The position numbers were made by a program, and so were the translations under genes. The notes under the pieces were generated by a model. The model had not been told where the DNA came from. It saw only the letters and a program-made list of their open reading frames with translations, and did not search any database. 43,181 nucleotides of DNA from Peribacillus frigoritolerans (GTDB lineage: Bacteria; Bacillota; Bacilli; Bacillales; DSM-1321): positions 1-43,181 of the forward strand of contig NZ_JAUUTW010000039.1 of NCBI RefSeq assembly GCF_030676415.1, given 5' to 3'. Shown here in pieces: positions 33,274 through 42,838 of the stretch (positions are counted from its first letter, which is position 1; the number at the start of each line of letters is the position of its first letter).

Positions 33274-33358
33274 CTCTATGTTTCTAGCGAGTGGTTTTTG
33301 CACCTGAACTAAGGATTTCTATCATAAAAAAACTCTACCATATCGTAGAGCCTTTTTT
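33274..33358. repeat. Terminator-containing intergenic repeat, copy 1
   Basis: Shares wording and order with 42839-42922: ctctatgtttcta-cga at the start, a variable middle, then tat-ataaaaaaactcta before a hairpin (ctctac/gtagag, 33333-33338 with 33345-33350) and a T-rich end. The copies are in the same orientation and clearly diverged. The hairpin can terminate in both directions. Confidence 0.6.
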
Positions 33359-33618
33359 AACATGTGTTCAACAACTAGCACTTTTACGAATGGGAAAAAA
33401 AATGAATGAACCTGCAAATTTATTAATAAGCTTTTTTCATTGTAAAAAAATAGGATTACTCAATTATTTAACTAATTAGAAATTCTTGCTTAAATTCATT
33501 TATTCCGCTTTGCCCCATTTGAATATACGAAATGTTCTAAATATTCAGCAGATACCTTCACAAGACTCTTATTTAGATAAATCCATATCAGGATCCTAAA
33601 TACCCTTTGAACTCCTTA

Positions 33619-33873
33619 TCAATCACTTCCTGTGATTAATAAATCATCCTGTAACTGAATTAACACTGTTTCATTACTTACATTTTGATTTTTTGTTACT
33701 TCAATTGAAACAACATGACCACTTACACCGGTCTCAATTTCTACTTTTTTATTGTCCGTTGTATGAACTACCATTAGTTTTTCCCATTCATATACATAAG
33801 AACCTTGACCAACAAATATGTTTTCGATTTTTCCACAACAAGGACTATAGACAGTTTCTATAACTTTTTTCAC
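33619..33873 (-). CDS. Orphan biotinyl/lipoyl-like domain protein
   Basis: 84 residues covering a single biotinyl/lipoyl barrel: VYSPCCGKIENIFVGQGSYV, then ETGVSGHVVSIEVTKNQNV. The carrier hairpin reads TTDNKKVEIE, so the biotin motif (A/S)MKM is absent; Lys42 or Lys43 could be a lipoyl-type site (compare E-T-D-K-A), or the domain may be unmodified. The start is GTG 33873, with AGAGAGG 8 bases before it. No carboxylase or dehydrogenase partner is adjacent. Function unknown. Confidence 0.7.
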   Translation of the reverse strand: MKKVIETVYSPCCGKIENIFVGQGSYVYEWEKLMVVHTTDNKKVEIETGVSGHVVSIEVTKNQNVSNETVLIQLQDDLLITGSD

Positions 33874-34010
33874 GTTAAAAACCTCTCTTTCTAAAGAAAT
33901 AAATTAGAGATTTCATTTATCATACTTACACCCTACCATGTATGCAGCTAGACGCAGATATATGTGATAATTTTGTGCTATTGAAGAAACCTTTTGAAAA
34001 GAATCGACTA

Positions 34011-34545
34011 TTATTTCGTAATTTTTGTGCCATTTCTTCTGTTCAATAATTGCCTGATTGTTTTACACCCATTCAAAGATGAACCGGGTTCCACCAGAAC
34101 TAAAATATCTTTGGTTGTTCCAACTAACCAACTTTGAATAATCGCACCCACATACCCTCGACTTAACCGTTCTAATTCAGAAGAGGGCATGTTACGACGG
34201 GATAGCAAACAATACCGCCTTTTCCTACACCAAAAGGAAGATCAAAAATCCCCTATTTTAAACTCACATGGAAAAAGCAGTTACATCTGGATGAAAACGA
34301 ACTCCACCCTGTAGTCCTAACTGCATCATGATGTAGAAAACGATAGCTGGTGAAAACTTTTACCATCACCCATTCGAATAGGAATTCTTACAGTAAGGAT
34401 TGATGAGGTTCTTTCAGTAACGCCTACATTTAGATGTTATATCCTGACTTTTAAATTGCTTTCTTTATAATAGACTGGGTTGAACTTAGTAAATCTAATA
34501 CTTGACTTTGCTTATTGTCCGGCTTTTCATCTTGATCTATAGTGA
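34011..34545 (-). pseudogene. Glutamate dehydrogenase (GudB/RocG) remnant
   Basis: Minus-strand pieces in three frames follow the N-terminal half of Bacillus glutamate dehydrogenase. In order: DLLSSTQSIIKKAI (34470-34520), ILTVRIPIRMGDGKSF, HHDAV, GVRFHPDVT-like wording, LPFGVGKGGIVCYP (34205-34260; intact enzymes read LPYGGGKGG), and SSELERLSRGYVGAI (34145-34190). After GTTKDI it becomes unrelated. Several frameshifts and missing segments are present, and the dinucleotide-binding C-terminal half is absent. Confidence 0.82.
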
Positions 34546-34609
34546 TAAGGATTGCCTCTTACCTTCTTTGCACCTCGCAGGTTATAAGTTTTATCTCCTA
34601 TATGAAAAG

Positions 34610-35086
34610 TTAAGGATAATCTACATTTAAAAACGTAGCCACATCTTTGCTTTTTTGTTTTCTCTGTTCCCGCATCCTTGCTCGATCTAATGCCGTTTCA
34701 TGTAATTTTTTTTCTTCTTCTGTCTCCGGAATAACTTTTGGAACACGTGTTGGACGTTTATCTTCATCAAGAGCAACAAATGTTAATAGAGCAGTCGCTG
34801 CAATTTTACGTACACTGCTTTTTAAATCTTCAGCAATAATTTTCACAAACACCTCCATTGAAGAAGTGCCTGTCCATGCCACATAAGATATAAAACAAAC
34901 TGAATCTGTTGTACGAATGGGATGTAAAAAGTCAACTGAATCTGTTGAAGCGGTTACACATTCACTTCGACTATGACGTGCTGCAGAAATCGATGCTACT
35001 TGATCGACGTCACTCATTAATCGGCCGCCAAATAATGTATTATGGTTGTTCACATCATTTGGAAATATACGACTCGTTCTTATCAC
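34610..35086 (-). CDS. Acyl-CoA thioesterase, hotdog fold (YkhA-like)
   Basis: 158 residues from GTG 35086. Hotdog signatures: PNDVNNHNTLFGGRLMSDVDQ at 9-29 (with the catalytic Asn/Asp), the strand TASTDSVDFLHPI, and TSSMEVFVKIIAEDL; the basic tail (REQRKQKSKD) is usual. It hydrolyses acyl-CoA to free acid plus CoA. The frame continues upstream without stops through EAKYCKESR, and a good AGGAGG lies 8 bases before an ATC codon at 35114-35116, where ATG would be expected. The only in-frame ATG further up is followed by a stop. So either ATC is used, or translation begins poorly at GTG 35086. Confidence 0.8.
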   Translation of the reverse strand: MIRTSRIFPNDVNNHNTLFGGRLMSDVDQVASISAARHSRSECVTASTDSVDFLHPIRTTDSVCFISYVAWTGTSSMEVFVKIIAEDLKSSVRKIAATALLTFVALDEDKRPTRVPKVIPETEEEKKLHETALDRARMREQRKQKSKDVATFLNVDYP

Positions 35087-35209
35087 CCTTGATTCTTTGC
35101 AATATTTTGCTTCGATAAACCCGTCCTCCTAAAACATGGGACCTGAAATCACCTATGTAAACTTTTAGTATATGGTTATATTATGATACAATTTTGAGCT
35201 TTTTAACCC

Positions 35210-35455
35210 TTAAACACTATCGGCCTACATAGCCTAGTGTTCCGGGAATGCCCAGCTTGCTTTAAAGTATCATTCACCATCTTCTTTTGCTCAAGCCCTT
35301 TGCCTAGCATTCATAGCTCCCCTTGTTCAAGTGAAATGTTGTCTTTCACTTGGAAGGAACCAGACTTTTCATACTGGTGAATCCACCGGTCAATGGAGGA
35401 CGGGGTGAGATCATACTCTTCACTAAGCGCTTTCTATGAAACCTTCACCCATTAT
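35210..35455 (-). mobile_element. IS3-family orfA relic
   Basis: The minus strand reads ALSEEYDLTPSSIDRWIHQY, EKSGSFQVKDNISLEQGEL, stop, then after a shift KMVNDTLKQAG. This is the helix-turn-helix and leucine-zipper part of an IS3 OrfA (usual end: NDILKQA). The orfB catalytic part is missing. It abuts the stop of putB, so an insertion once sat there and decayed. Confidence 0.75.
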
Positions 35456-35465
35456 TATAAACTCT

Positions 35466-36380
35466 TTATTTAGAAAAGAATCCTTTAAGGGCAAAAGCAA
35501 TATTTTGTGGTCTTTCTGCCAAGCGACGCATAAAATAACCAAACCAGTCGTTACCAAAAGGAATATACACACGCATGGTATATCCTTCTTTAGCTAAACT
35601 TAGTTGCATGTCTGTTCTAAATCCATATAACATCTGAAACTCAAATTGGTTACGGGGAATATTGTGTTTTTGTACAAATTCTTTTACTCTGGCAATGATA
35701 CGATGATCATGGGACGCAATCGCCGTATAGCTGCCACTCAGCAAATGCTCTTCAATGATTCTCATATAATTTTTATCTACTTCTTCTTTCTCTTGATAAG
35801 CCACTGAAGGAGATTCTTGATAAGCTCCTTTAACTAAACGAAGGGGAATTCCTTTTAATTCTTTTACGTCCTGTTCAGCTCGAAATAAATAGGATTGAAT
35901 CACTGTTCCTACATTATCATATGTTTCGCGTAATTCTCTCAGGATATCTAACGTGATTTGGCAATGTGCATGATCTTCCATATCGATTCTGACAAAATTG
36001 TTGTATTTTTTGGCTGTATCAAGAATTCGATGCATATTTTGAACACAAAAATTCCGATCAATGTCCAAACCAAGTTGGGTCATTTTTACAGATAAATTAC
36101 TATTCACTCCTACACTACCCATAGCTTCTAACGTTCTTACGTTATATTCCGTTGCCTCTATCGCCTCTATTCTACTTGAAACAAATTCCCCTAAATGATC
36201 CAGTGTACAAACCAAGCCTTTTTCATTTAACTCTTGAACTTTTGTAATCGCACTTTTGATAGTATCTCCTGCTACAACTTGGGAAGCCCCAAATCGAAGG
36301 CCCCATTTTTTCGCAGCTTTATTTAACGCTTTGTTGTGGGAAGCGTGAAGAAAAATATTTTTTGAAACATCTGCTAACAT
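35466..36380 (-). CDS. putB: Proline dehydrogenase
   Basis: 304 residues (B. subtilis PutB 303), the monofunctional FAD-dependent type. TIM-barrel marks: CTLDHLGEFV, SVKMTQLGLDID, FVRIDMEDHAH, LRLVKGAYQES, IASHDHRII and the closing YFMRRLAERPQN, whose two arginines hold the proline carboxylate. It oxidises proline to 1-pyrroline-5-carboxylate, passing electrons to the membrane quinone pool. It lies 72 bases after putC with GGGGGG before the ATG. A hairpin at 36420-36445 in the gap may lower its level relative to putC. Confidence 0.95.
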   Translation of the reverse strand: MLADVSKNIFLHASHNKALNKAAKKWGLRFGASQVVAGDTIKSAITKVQELNEKGLVCTLDHLGEFVSSRIEAIEATEYNVRTLEAMGSVGVNSNLSVKMTQLGLDIDRNFCVQNMHRILDTAKKYNNFVRIDMEDHAHCQITLDILRELRETYDNVGTVIQSYLFRAEQDVKELKGIPLRLVKGAYQESPSVAYQEKEEVDKNYMRIIEEHLLSGSYTAIASHDHRIIARVKEFVQKHNIPRNQFEFQMLYGFRTDMQLSLAKEGYTMRVYIPFGNDWFGYFMRRLAERPQNIAFALKGFFSK

Positions 36381-36419
36381 GAATATATCCCCCTAAATAT
36401 ATGTCCTCGTTTTATTAAA

Positions 36420-36445
36420 TGGGGCAACCTTTTTAAATTGCCCCA
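36420..36445 (-). terminator. Hairpin between putC and putB
   Basis: Arms tggggcaa / ttgcccca (36420-36427 with 36438-36445). On the minus strand TTTAATAAAA follows, so a weak or partial terminator is plausible inside the operon. Confidence 0.5.
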
Positions 36446-36452
36446 GCTCTTA

Positions 36453-38021
36453 TTAAAGTGTTTCGCTAGTTGTTTTCGCTTGCATGTGCAGAATCAAGTA
36501 ATCAGGGCCACCTGCCTTCGAATCCGTCCCAGACATGTTGAACCCACCAAACGGATGATACCCAACGATTGCTCCTGTACAACCGCGATTAAAATATAGA
36601 TTACCTACGTGGAATTCTTCTTTTGCTCGTCCAATATGATCAGGAGTGTTAGAAAGTAACGCACCTGTTAAGCCGTAGTCTGTGTTGTTCGCTATTTCCA
36701 TCATATGATCGAAATCGCGTGCTTTACAAAAGGCTACAACAGGTCCAAAAATTTCTTCCTGCATCAGACGGGCTTTTTCATCAATATCCGCAAAGATGGT
36801 CGGTTCAATTAAGTACCCTTTGGAGTCGTCCCCTTCTCCACCAGTCATCAACTTGCCTTCTTCCTTACCTATTTCGATATATTTCATGATTTTATCGTAA
36901 GAAGCCTGGCTGATAACAGGGCCCATATAGGTATTTACATCTTCAGGGCAGCCAACCGTTAAAGTCTTAGTCAATGCCACTGCTTTTTCAAGTACTTCAT
37001 CATAAACATCCTGATGTACCACTGCACGGGAACCAGCCGAACACTTTTGTCCGGAGAATCCAAAAGCAGAGTAAACGATCGAAGAGGCCGCTACATCCAA
37101 ATCCGCGTCTTTATCTACGACTACAGTATCTTTTCCGCCCATTTCGGCAATCACACGCTTTATCCAAATTTGACCCGGATGAACTTTTGCCGCGCGCTCA
37201 TTAATGCGGCATCCTACTTCACGGGAACCTGTGAAGGAAACAAAGCGAGTTTTCGGATGATCAACAAGATAATCACCTATTTCCGCGCCACCTCCTGGAA
37301 TATAGTTAAGTACACCATGAGGAAGACCTGCTTCTTTCATCACTTCAACGAATTTCGCTGCAATCACTGGTGTGTTATTTGATGGTTTCAGAAGAATCGT
37401 GTTTCCAGCAACAATCGCTGCAGCTGCGGTTCCGGCCATAATAGCTAATGGAAAGTTGAATGGAGAAATAATGACACCTACACCAAGTGGAATATAATTG
37501 AACTTATTTGCTTCTCCCTCACGACTTTTTACAGGTACTCCATCTTTTAATTGCATCATTTGACGGGCATAGAATTCAAGGAAATCAATTGCTTCAGCCG
37601 TATCTGCATCAGCTTCTTTCCATGGCTTTCCAGCTTCTTTAACAAGATAGCCTGAAAATTCATGTTTGCGACGACGAATGATATCCGCAGCACGAAATAA
37701 AATGTTTGCACGTACTTCTGGTTTTTCTTTTTTCCATGTGTTGAATGTAGATAATGCTGCTTGCATTGCTTTCTCTGCCAAATCTTTATTCGCTTTAGAA
37801 ACTCGACCGATTACTTCTTCCTTATTAGCTGGATTAATCGATACAATTTGTTCATTTGTGGTAATAAATTCTTCTCCAATGACAAGTGGATAATTTTTTC
37901 CTAGCTCTGATTTTACAACTTCTAAAGCTTTTTTAAATTCACTTTTATTTTCTTCAAGCGTAAAATCTGTAAATGGTTCGTGTTTATATGTTTTAATGTC
38001 CGTATTGTTTGCTGTAATCAT
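36453..38021 (-). CDS. putC: 1-Pyrroline-5-carboxylate dehydrogenase
   Basis: 522 residues, an ALDH-fold enzyme of the RocA/PutC type. NAD site SFTGSREVG, general base Glu293 (IAEMGGKD), nucleophile Cys327 ([12 protein letters not shown]), and the specific end [20 protein letters not shown]. It converts glutamate semialdehyde/P5C to glutamate with NAD, completing the work of PutB. GGGGAG lies 9 bases before the ATG. It comes first in the operon, then putB. The name rocA would fit equally by sequence; the putB neighbour decides. A glutamate dehydrogenase that would use its product survives nearby only as a relic. Confidence 0.93.
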   Translation of the reverse strand: MITANNTDIKTYKHEPFTDFTLEENKSEFKKALEVVKSELGKNYPLVIGEEFITTNEQIVSINPANKEEVIGRVSKANKDLAEKAMQAALSTFNTWKKEKPEVRANILFRAADIIRRRKHEFSGYLVKEAGKPWKEADADTAEAIDFLEFYARQMMQLKDGVPVKSREGEANKFNYIPLGVGVIISPFNFPLAIMAGTAAAAIVAGNTILLKPSNNTPVIAAKFVEVMKEAGLPHGVLNYIPGGGAEIGDYLVDHPKTRFVSFTGSREVGCRINERAAKVHPGQIWIKRVIAEMGGKDTVVVDKDADLDVAASSIVYSAFGFSGQKCSAGSRAVVHQDVYDEVLEKAVALTKTLTVGCPEDVNTYMGPVISQASYDKIMKYIEIGKEEGKLMTGGEGDDSKGYLIEPTIFADIDEKARLMQEEIFGPVVAFCKARDFDHMMEIANNTDYGLTGALLSNTPDHIGRAKEEFHVGNLYFNRGCTGAIVGYHPFGGFNMSGTDSKAGGPDYLILHMQAKTTSETL

Positions 38022-38846
38022 GTTATTCTCTCCCCTAAAAAATAGATTTGTATAATCGATGTAATAGTGCTTTTCATAAGTTAATTAAATGTAATGCATA
38101 ATTTTCAAATGATAGAAGCTGTCTCTAATTTTTTTAACTGAATACTAATTCTTCTATTAATTTTTGTGAAAAAAGTTTGCTAATACAATATTGCCCTCCT
38201 TTATTAACGGAAAATTTATAATACAAACAATATTCAAAAACTTAATCTAAACATATTATAATTCTGTTTATACACTTTTGTATACTGTTTTTAACAAAAA
38301 AATAAAATTACACACTTTTGTTCAATCAATAAAGCGATTGTATTTATTTTTTCGAAAAGTAGATATTATACTAGCTTATGAAGCTACTCAATACAGTAAA
38401 TGGATGAATTCATTTTATCTTGAGCAGAATTCACCCTATATTAACCCGCTTCTTTTTAAATTTTTAAACCCACACAGTATGTAAATGGCTGGAGGAAGCC
38501 TTCAATCCTAATATCAGAACGAGCTCGCTTTTTAATAAACCGATGATTATGTTCCAAATAACTATAAAGTAAACAAAACTGTATAGCGTGTGTTTCGTTT
38601 CGGGAAATAAATGGACAAATATGAACAAAATGTATTATCATATAATTCTTAATATTTTTTCATCTTTTATTAGCAGTCTATATGTTGAATTTTTAATTCT
38701 AATAAGTAGAAGAAATAAAAGAGGAGATTTGTTAATTATTTTGTTTCTTGTTTTAAGGGTTTTCACTTTCTGCTATTTTTTTTAAAAAGATTTGAATCCC
38801 CTTAATAATTATTGGTTTTTACGTTTTTTTAGAGAGGATGTAGGAT
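38022..38846. other. Divergent control region of putCB and gabP, with IS6-like relic
   Basis: 825 A+T-rich bases between divergent operons. At 38459-38566 the minus strand reads SYLEHNHRFIKKRARSDI, the DHRFIKKR region of IS6-family transposases, followed by broken wording; the rest of that element is gone. I looked for a sigma-54 promoter (GG-N10-GC with TGGCA/TTGC context) for either operon because of the nearby regulator, and found none. Confidence 0.6.
38459..38566 (-). mobile_element. IS6-family transposase fragment
   Basis: The short stretch YLEHNHRFIKKRARS matches the D-H-R-F-I-K-K-R block near the C-terminal end of IS6/IS26-type transposases (commonly VEQDHRFIKKR). The following words are degenerate. 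No terminal repeats are recognised. Confidence 0.6.
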
Positions 38847-40241
38847 ATGAATCATCAACAACCTGAATTAAAAAAAGAGTTGAAAATTCGGCATATTACC
38901 ATGATTTCTCTTGGAGGAATCATCGGTGCTGGGTTATTTGTTGGAAGTGGCCCGTTAATTAATACGGCTGGACCAGGTTCTATTTTCTCATATGCGCTAG
39001 CAGGATTACTGGTAATTTTGGTAATGCGGATGCTTGGGGAAATGTCAACAGCAAATCCATCAAGTGGCTCTTTTTCCACTTACGCCCGAGAAGCGATCGG
39101 CCCATGGGCCGGATACACGATTGGCTGGTTATACTGGTTTTTCTGGGTAATTGCAATTGCAGTTGAAGCAATAGCAGGTGCGACAATTATTCAATATTGG
39201 TTCCCTTCTATACCTTCTTGGTCAGTCAGCCTTGTGCTTACTTTTCTATTAACCCTAACTAACATATTTTCTGTTAAATCATTTGGTGAGTTTGAGTATT
39301 GGCTTTCTATGATCAAAGTTGTCAGTATTGTTCTCTTTTTAATCCTTGGAGGTGCCATTATATTCGGATTCATACCAGGTATAGAATCACCAGGAACCTC
39401 AAACCTTCTACATAGAGGGGGATTCCTGCCATCTGGAATAAGTTCTGTCTTTATAGGAGTTGCCCTTGTTATGTTCTCTTTTATGGGGAGTGAAATTGTG
39501 GCGACTGCAGCAGGGGAAACATCACATCCTGAAAAAGCCATGAAGATTGCTACAAATTCCGTTATCTATCGTATCTTAACTTTTTATCTAGGTTCAATTT
39601 TAATAATCGTAACCGTTCTTCCATGGGACTCTACTAGTTTGATGAAAAGTCCTTTTGTTTCTGTCCTTGAACTTTTAAATATACCAGCAGCAGCTCAAAT
39701 CATGAACCTCATTCTTTTTACGGCAGTCCTTTCTTGTTTAAATTCTGGTATTTACACGAGCTCACGTATGTTATTTTCGATGGCGAAAAATGGAGATGCT
39801 CCCCGAATGTTTTTAAAGGTAAATAAGAAGGGGATACCAATGAATGCGATTTTAGGATGTACCGTTATTGCTTATATTAGTATTGGGTTCAATTACGTCT
39901 CTCCAGATAAAGTATTTCTGTTTTTAGTTAATGCCTCCGGAGGGATAGCACTTCTTGTTTATCTAGTGATTGCCTTCTCTCAGTTACGTATGCGAAGAAC
40001 ATACGAAAAAGAAAATCCTGAAGCACTTAAGATCAGAATGTGGTTATTTCCTTATTTAACATATGCCACGATTATTACGATCACTAGTATTTTTATCGCG
40101 ATGATATTTATTGATTCCTTACGTTTACAGTTCTTTTTAACACTACTTATCACTATTCTGATTGTCGGTTCTTTCTTTGTCTTAAAGAAAAATAAATCAT
40201 CAGACTTAATATCAACGAACAAAGAAAAAAATGCCTCTTAA
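38847..40241 (+). CDS. gabP: GABA/proline permease (GabP-like APC transporter)
   Basis: 464 residues, 12 membrane helices, amino acid-polyamine-organocation family. The sequence tracks B. subtilis GabP over its length: LKKELKIRHITMISLGGIIG, GAGLFVGSG, RMLGEMS, IGPWAGYTIGWLYWFFWVIA, SFMGSEIVATAAGE, NALNSG-like SCLNSGIYTSSRML, and ENPEALKIRMWLFP. GabP also carries proline, which fits the divergent putCB. GAGAGGATG precedes the ATG. The last ~25 residues are polar and cytoplasmic. Confidence 0.88.
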   Translation: MNHQQPELKKELKIRHITMISLGGIIGAGLFVGSGPLINTAGPGSIFSYALAGLLVILVMRMLGEMSTANPSSGSFSTYAREAIGPWAGYTIGWLYWFFWVIAIAVEAIAGATIIQYWFPSIPSWSVSLVLTFLLTLTNIFSVKSFGEFEYWLSMIKVVSIVLFLILGGAIIFGFIPGIESPGTSNLLHRGGFLPSGISSVFIGVALVMFSFMGSEIVATAAGETSHPEKAMKIATNSVIYRILTFYLGSILIIVTVLPWDSTSLMKSPFVSVLELLNIPAAAQIMNLILFTAVLSCLNSGIYTSSRMLFSMAKNGDAPRMFLKVNKKGIPMNAILGCTVIAYISIGFNYVSPDKVFLFLVNASGGIALLVYLVIAFSQLRMRRTYEKENPEALKIRMWLFPYLTYATIITITSIFIAMIFIDSLRLQFFLTLLITILIVGSFFVLKKNKSSDLISTNKEKNAS

Positions 40242-40334
40242 TAACAAAACAAAAGGAAATATGTCATAAACAATCGACTCTATTCCTATAGAACTTAGGC
40301 ACGGCTAGCGCATTAAAAAATCCCAACTCAAATT

Positions 40335-40830
40335 AGTCATTTGATATACCCCAGTCAAGTAGATAGTCATAAAAAGACTACAGTCATCGAGATTCGATAT
40401 TCAATCGGAGCTCGGTGGCTGAGTCGTTTTTGGAATCGTTTGTTGTTGTAATATATAGATATTCTTCCACGCCTTGAATCAATTCTTGTTCTGTTTTTTT
40501 AAATGATTTAGATACAACATCCCTGCTTTATAATGGGGGAACGATTCCACTCAGACATTATCATGGTCGTTTCCTTTAATACCAAGCTATTGAAGTAGTG
40601 ATTTTCGCCTCTATTATCATCAGACCATTGTAAACCTTCGAATTCTCCATCTTCTTTAAAAACTACTTTACCCATGCTTTCAATTGAGTGCTGCTCCAAG
40701 GCCTACGTTCTTCGTAATCGTTTCATAAACTGACTTCCCATTCAAATACATCTGTACAGCTTTCATTTTCTTTCCTTTGAATTTTCACGAAATTTTGCCC
40801 TTTTTAAGCCATAATAAAATCCCCTCCAGG
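40335..40830 (-). mobile_element. Decayed IS3-family element
   Basis: Minus strand: MKAVQMYLNGKSVYETITKN near 40690-40770 resembles the start of an IS3 OrfA. LIQGVEEYLY, then after a frameshift FQKRLSHRAPIEYRISMTVV (40378-40500), is the end of an OrfB (usual wording YNxxR.Q..L...P.EYR). At 40340-40372 TGATATACCCCAGTCAAGTA resembles an IS3 terminal repeat. The catalytic middle is missing, and the open frame 40508-40699 between them has no recognised sequence. It is a relic, not a mobile element. Confidence 0.65.
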
Positions 40831-41013
40831 TAGTAGTGCAATATCCACGATTGTTTGTGGTATTTTCACACTGAACCCTTAAGGGGATAATATCAAAACA
40901 GTCTTCGGAAACTAGCTCTCGTTTTAATTTGTTATTAACCATAACAAGAGTTTCGATACCATGTTGTTTTTGTAAAGATCCTTACTTTTTCTTCAAAAAT
41001 CCTACCAAATAAA
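40831..41013. other. Short intergenic stretch
   Basis: Between the IS3 relic and the stop of the regulator gene. It contains an in-part duplicated ccctccagg/ccttaagggg region but no gene or clear terminator that I can support. Confidence 0.35.
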
Positions 41014-42711
41014 TCAGTTTAATCCATATTCTTTAATCTTATTGTAGAGTGTTCCTCTAGACATACCGAGTAATTTTGCAGCCGCACTTTTGTTTCCATA
41101 TGTCTTGCTTAAGGCTTCTTGAATCATGAATAACTCTTCTTTTTCCTCTTCCTGTAATGAGGTTTCATGTGGGCCTGAGATATCGCTATTATGAACATAA
41201 TAGTTACTAGTTATGTTTTTTTGAAGATGATTGCTTTTAATAATATTTTCATCATTCAGAAGGATGACACGTTCCACTACATTCCTAAGCTCGCGGACAT
41301 TTCCTGGCCATTCATAGTTAACTAATATAGTTATAACTTCTGATGCAATTTTTGGAATTGGTTTCTTATACTTAGAACTGAACTCTTGCACAAACTGTTC
41401 AACTAATTTAACAATATCTTCTGGTCTTTCACGTAAAGGGGGAATATCAATGTTAATTACAGTTAAGCGATAATAAAGATTTTCGTTGAATTTCCCTTCC
41501 TTTACCATTGCTTCTAATGCCTGAGAAGTAGAAGCAATAACACGTGTATGTGTCGTCAATAATTCGGTTGTACCTACACGATAAAATGATCCATGTTCTA
41601 AGTAGTGAAGAAATTTTTCTTGAATGTCTAATGGCATTTTATCAATTTCTTCTATAAATAATGTTCCATTATGTGATTGTTCAATTTTTCCGTTTTTTCC
41701 AGTTTTCTTATCAGCTGTAAAAACTCCTTTTTGATATCCAAATAATTCAATCTCTAAAAGAGTGGAAGGAATGGCCGAACAATTAATAGATACAAAAGGA
41801 CCGGTACGCTTTGAACCGCCGTAATGAATAGCTTGCGCTAACATCTCTTTTCCTGAACCGGGTTCTCCGGTTAACAGGACAGGAATGTCTGCGTAGGCAA
41901 CTTTTTGCGCTACCTTCACTGCCTTTTGAATTTCTCCATTAACTCCAATGATAGAGGAAAAAGGGTTGTCCTGATGAATAAGTAACGGTAACGAAGAATC
42001 AAGTTCCTCGTTCAAACGAACAATTTGAGTAATATCATGTTCTGTTGCTATGCCTCCAATAACTGTATTACCCTTTATAACTGGAGAGGCATTTACTAAT
42101 ACGTGATTATCATTATTAGGGCGATGATAAGCCCCACGAACGGGACGCCCCTCATTTAATATACGATGTAATATAATGGACTCTGATTGAAAATGCTCTC
42201 CAATCTTTTGACCAAGGATATTTTCACGTTTAATGCTGTATGTTCCCTCAGCAACGGTATTCCAGCAGATGACTTTCCCCTCTTGATCAACAGCTGTGAC
42301 TGCGTCATTAATGGTTTCCGCCAATGTAGAAAAGTAAGCGGATAGCTCCTCATTTTTCAATTCCAGCTGCTGAACCCATTGATTTGCAGTTATAATTCCG
42401 ATAATTTCTTCTTTATCTGGATCTTTAATCAGAACGGGCCTGCTCCAATCAGTTTGTAACATAGAAAGTTCAGCGATTGTAGAAATGGTACAAGGAGTCC
42501 ACTTTACCTTTTCAATCCACTCGATTACAGACAGTGAATCATCCACTAATGCCAAGAAATTGCATTCTTTCTTTGAAATAATGTAGTATTCTTTCGCTGA
42601 AATAATCACAAAATCAAACTTTAAAAAGTTGTTCCTTATATCAATTAAAGATGTATAGGGTTTCACTATAGTGAAGGAGTTGTCTAGGTTAATTTGTTCC
42701 ATTTTAAACAT
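41014..42711 (-). CDS. Sigma-54-type AAA+ regulator with PAS domain and altered GAFTGA loop
   Basis: 565 residues. N-terminal CBS-like/unknown sensor (1-~115), PAS domain (~122-232, NDAVTAVDQEGKVICWN), AAA+ (250-485) and a Fis-type helix-turn-helix at the end (KSAAAKLLGMSRGTLYNKI). Walker A GEPGSGK (282-288) and Walker B LFIEEID (351-357) are intact. The loop that contacts sigma-54, normally GAFTGA, reads GVFTAD (329-334). The architecture matches RocR-like activators of amino-acid catabolism, and it stands beside gabP and putCB, its probable targets. The altered loop suggests it may not open sigma-54 promoters, and none is visible at those genes. AAGGGG lies 6 bases before the ATG. Confidence 0.88.
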   Translation of the reverse strand: MFKMEQINLDNSFTIVKPYTSLIDIRNNFLKFDFVIISAKEYYIISKKECNFLALVDDSLSVIEWIEKVKWTPCTISTIAELSMLQTDWSRPVLIKDPDKEEIIGIITANQWVQQLELKNEELSAYFSTLAETINDAVTAVDQEGKVICWNTVAEGTYSIKRENILGQKIGEHFQSESIILHRILNEGRPVRGAYHRPNNDNHVLVNASPVIKGNTVIGGIATEHDITQIVRLNEELDSSLPLLIHQDNPFSSIIGVNGEIQKAVKVAQKVAYADIPVLLTGEPGSGKEMLAQAIHYGGSKRTGPFVSINCSAIPSTLLEIELFGYQKGVFTADKKTGKNGKIEQSHNGTLFIEEIDKMPLDIQEKFLHYLEHGSFYRVGTTELLTTHTRVIASTSQALEAMVKEGKFNENLYYRLTVINIDIPPLRERPEDIVKLVEQFVQEFSSKYKKPIPKIASEVITILVNYEWPGNVRELRNVVERVILLNDENIIKSNHLQKNITSNYYVHNSDISGPHETSLQEEEKEELFMIQEALSKTYGNKSAAAKLLGMSRGTLYNKIKEYGLN

Positions 42712-42838
42712 AATAAACCCCTTTTATTATATATTTTATGAGAAAGTATAAGAATTTATACAGTATCATCTTCTAAAACAATCATAAAACAAATATGTTT
42801 AAATAAAAACTAATAACTTTATTATAATATAAACTTCA

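Noticed and set aside
38022..38846. Possible sigma-54 (-24/-12) promoters between putC and gabP
   Set aside because: Candidates such as tggctggaggaagc near 38485 have the wrong GG-GC spacing and lie inside the IS6-like relic.
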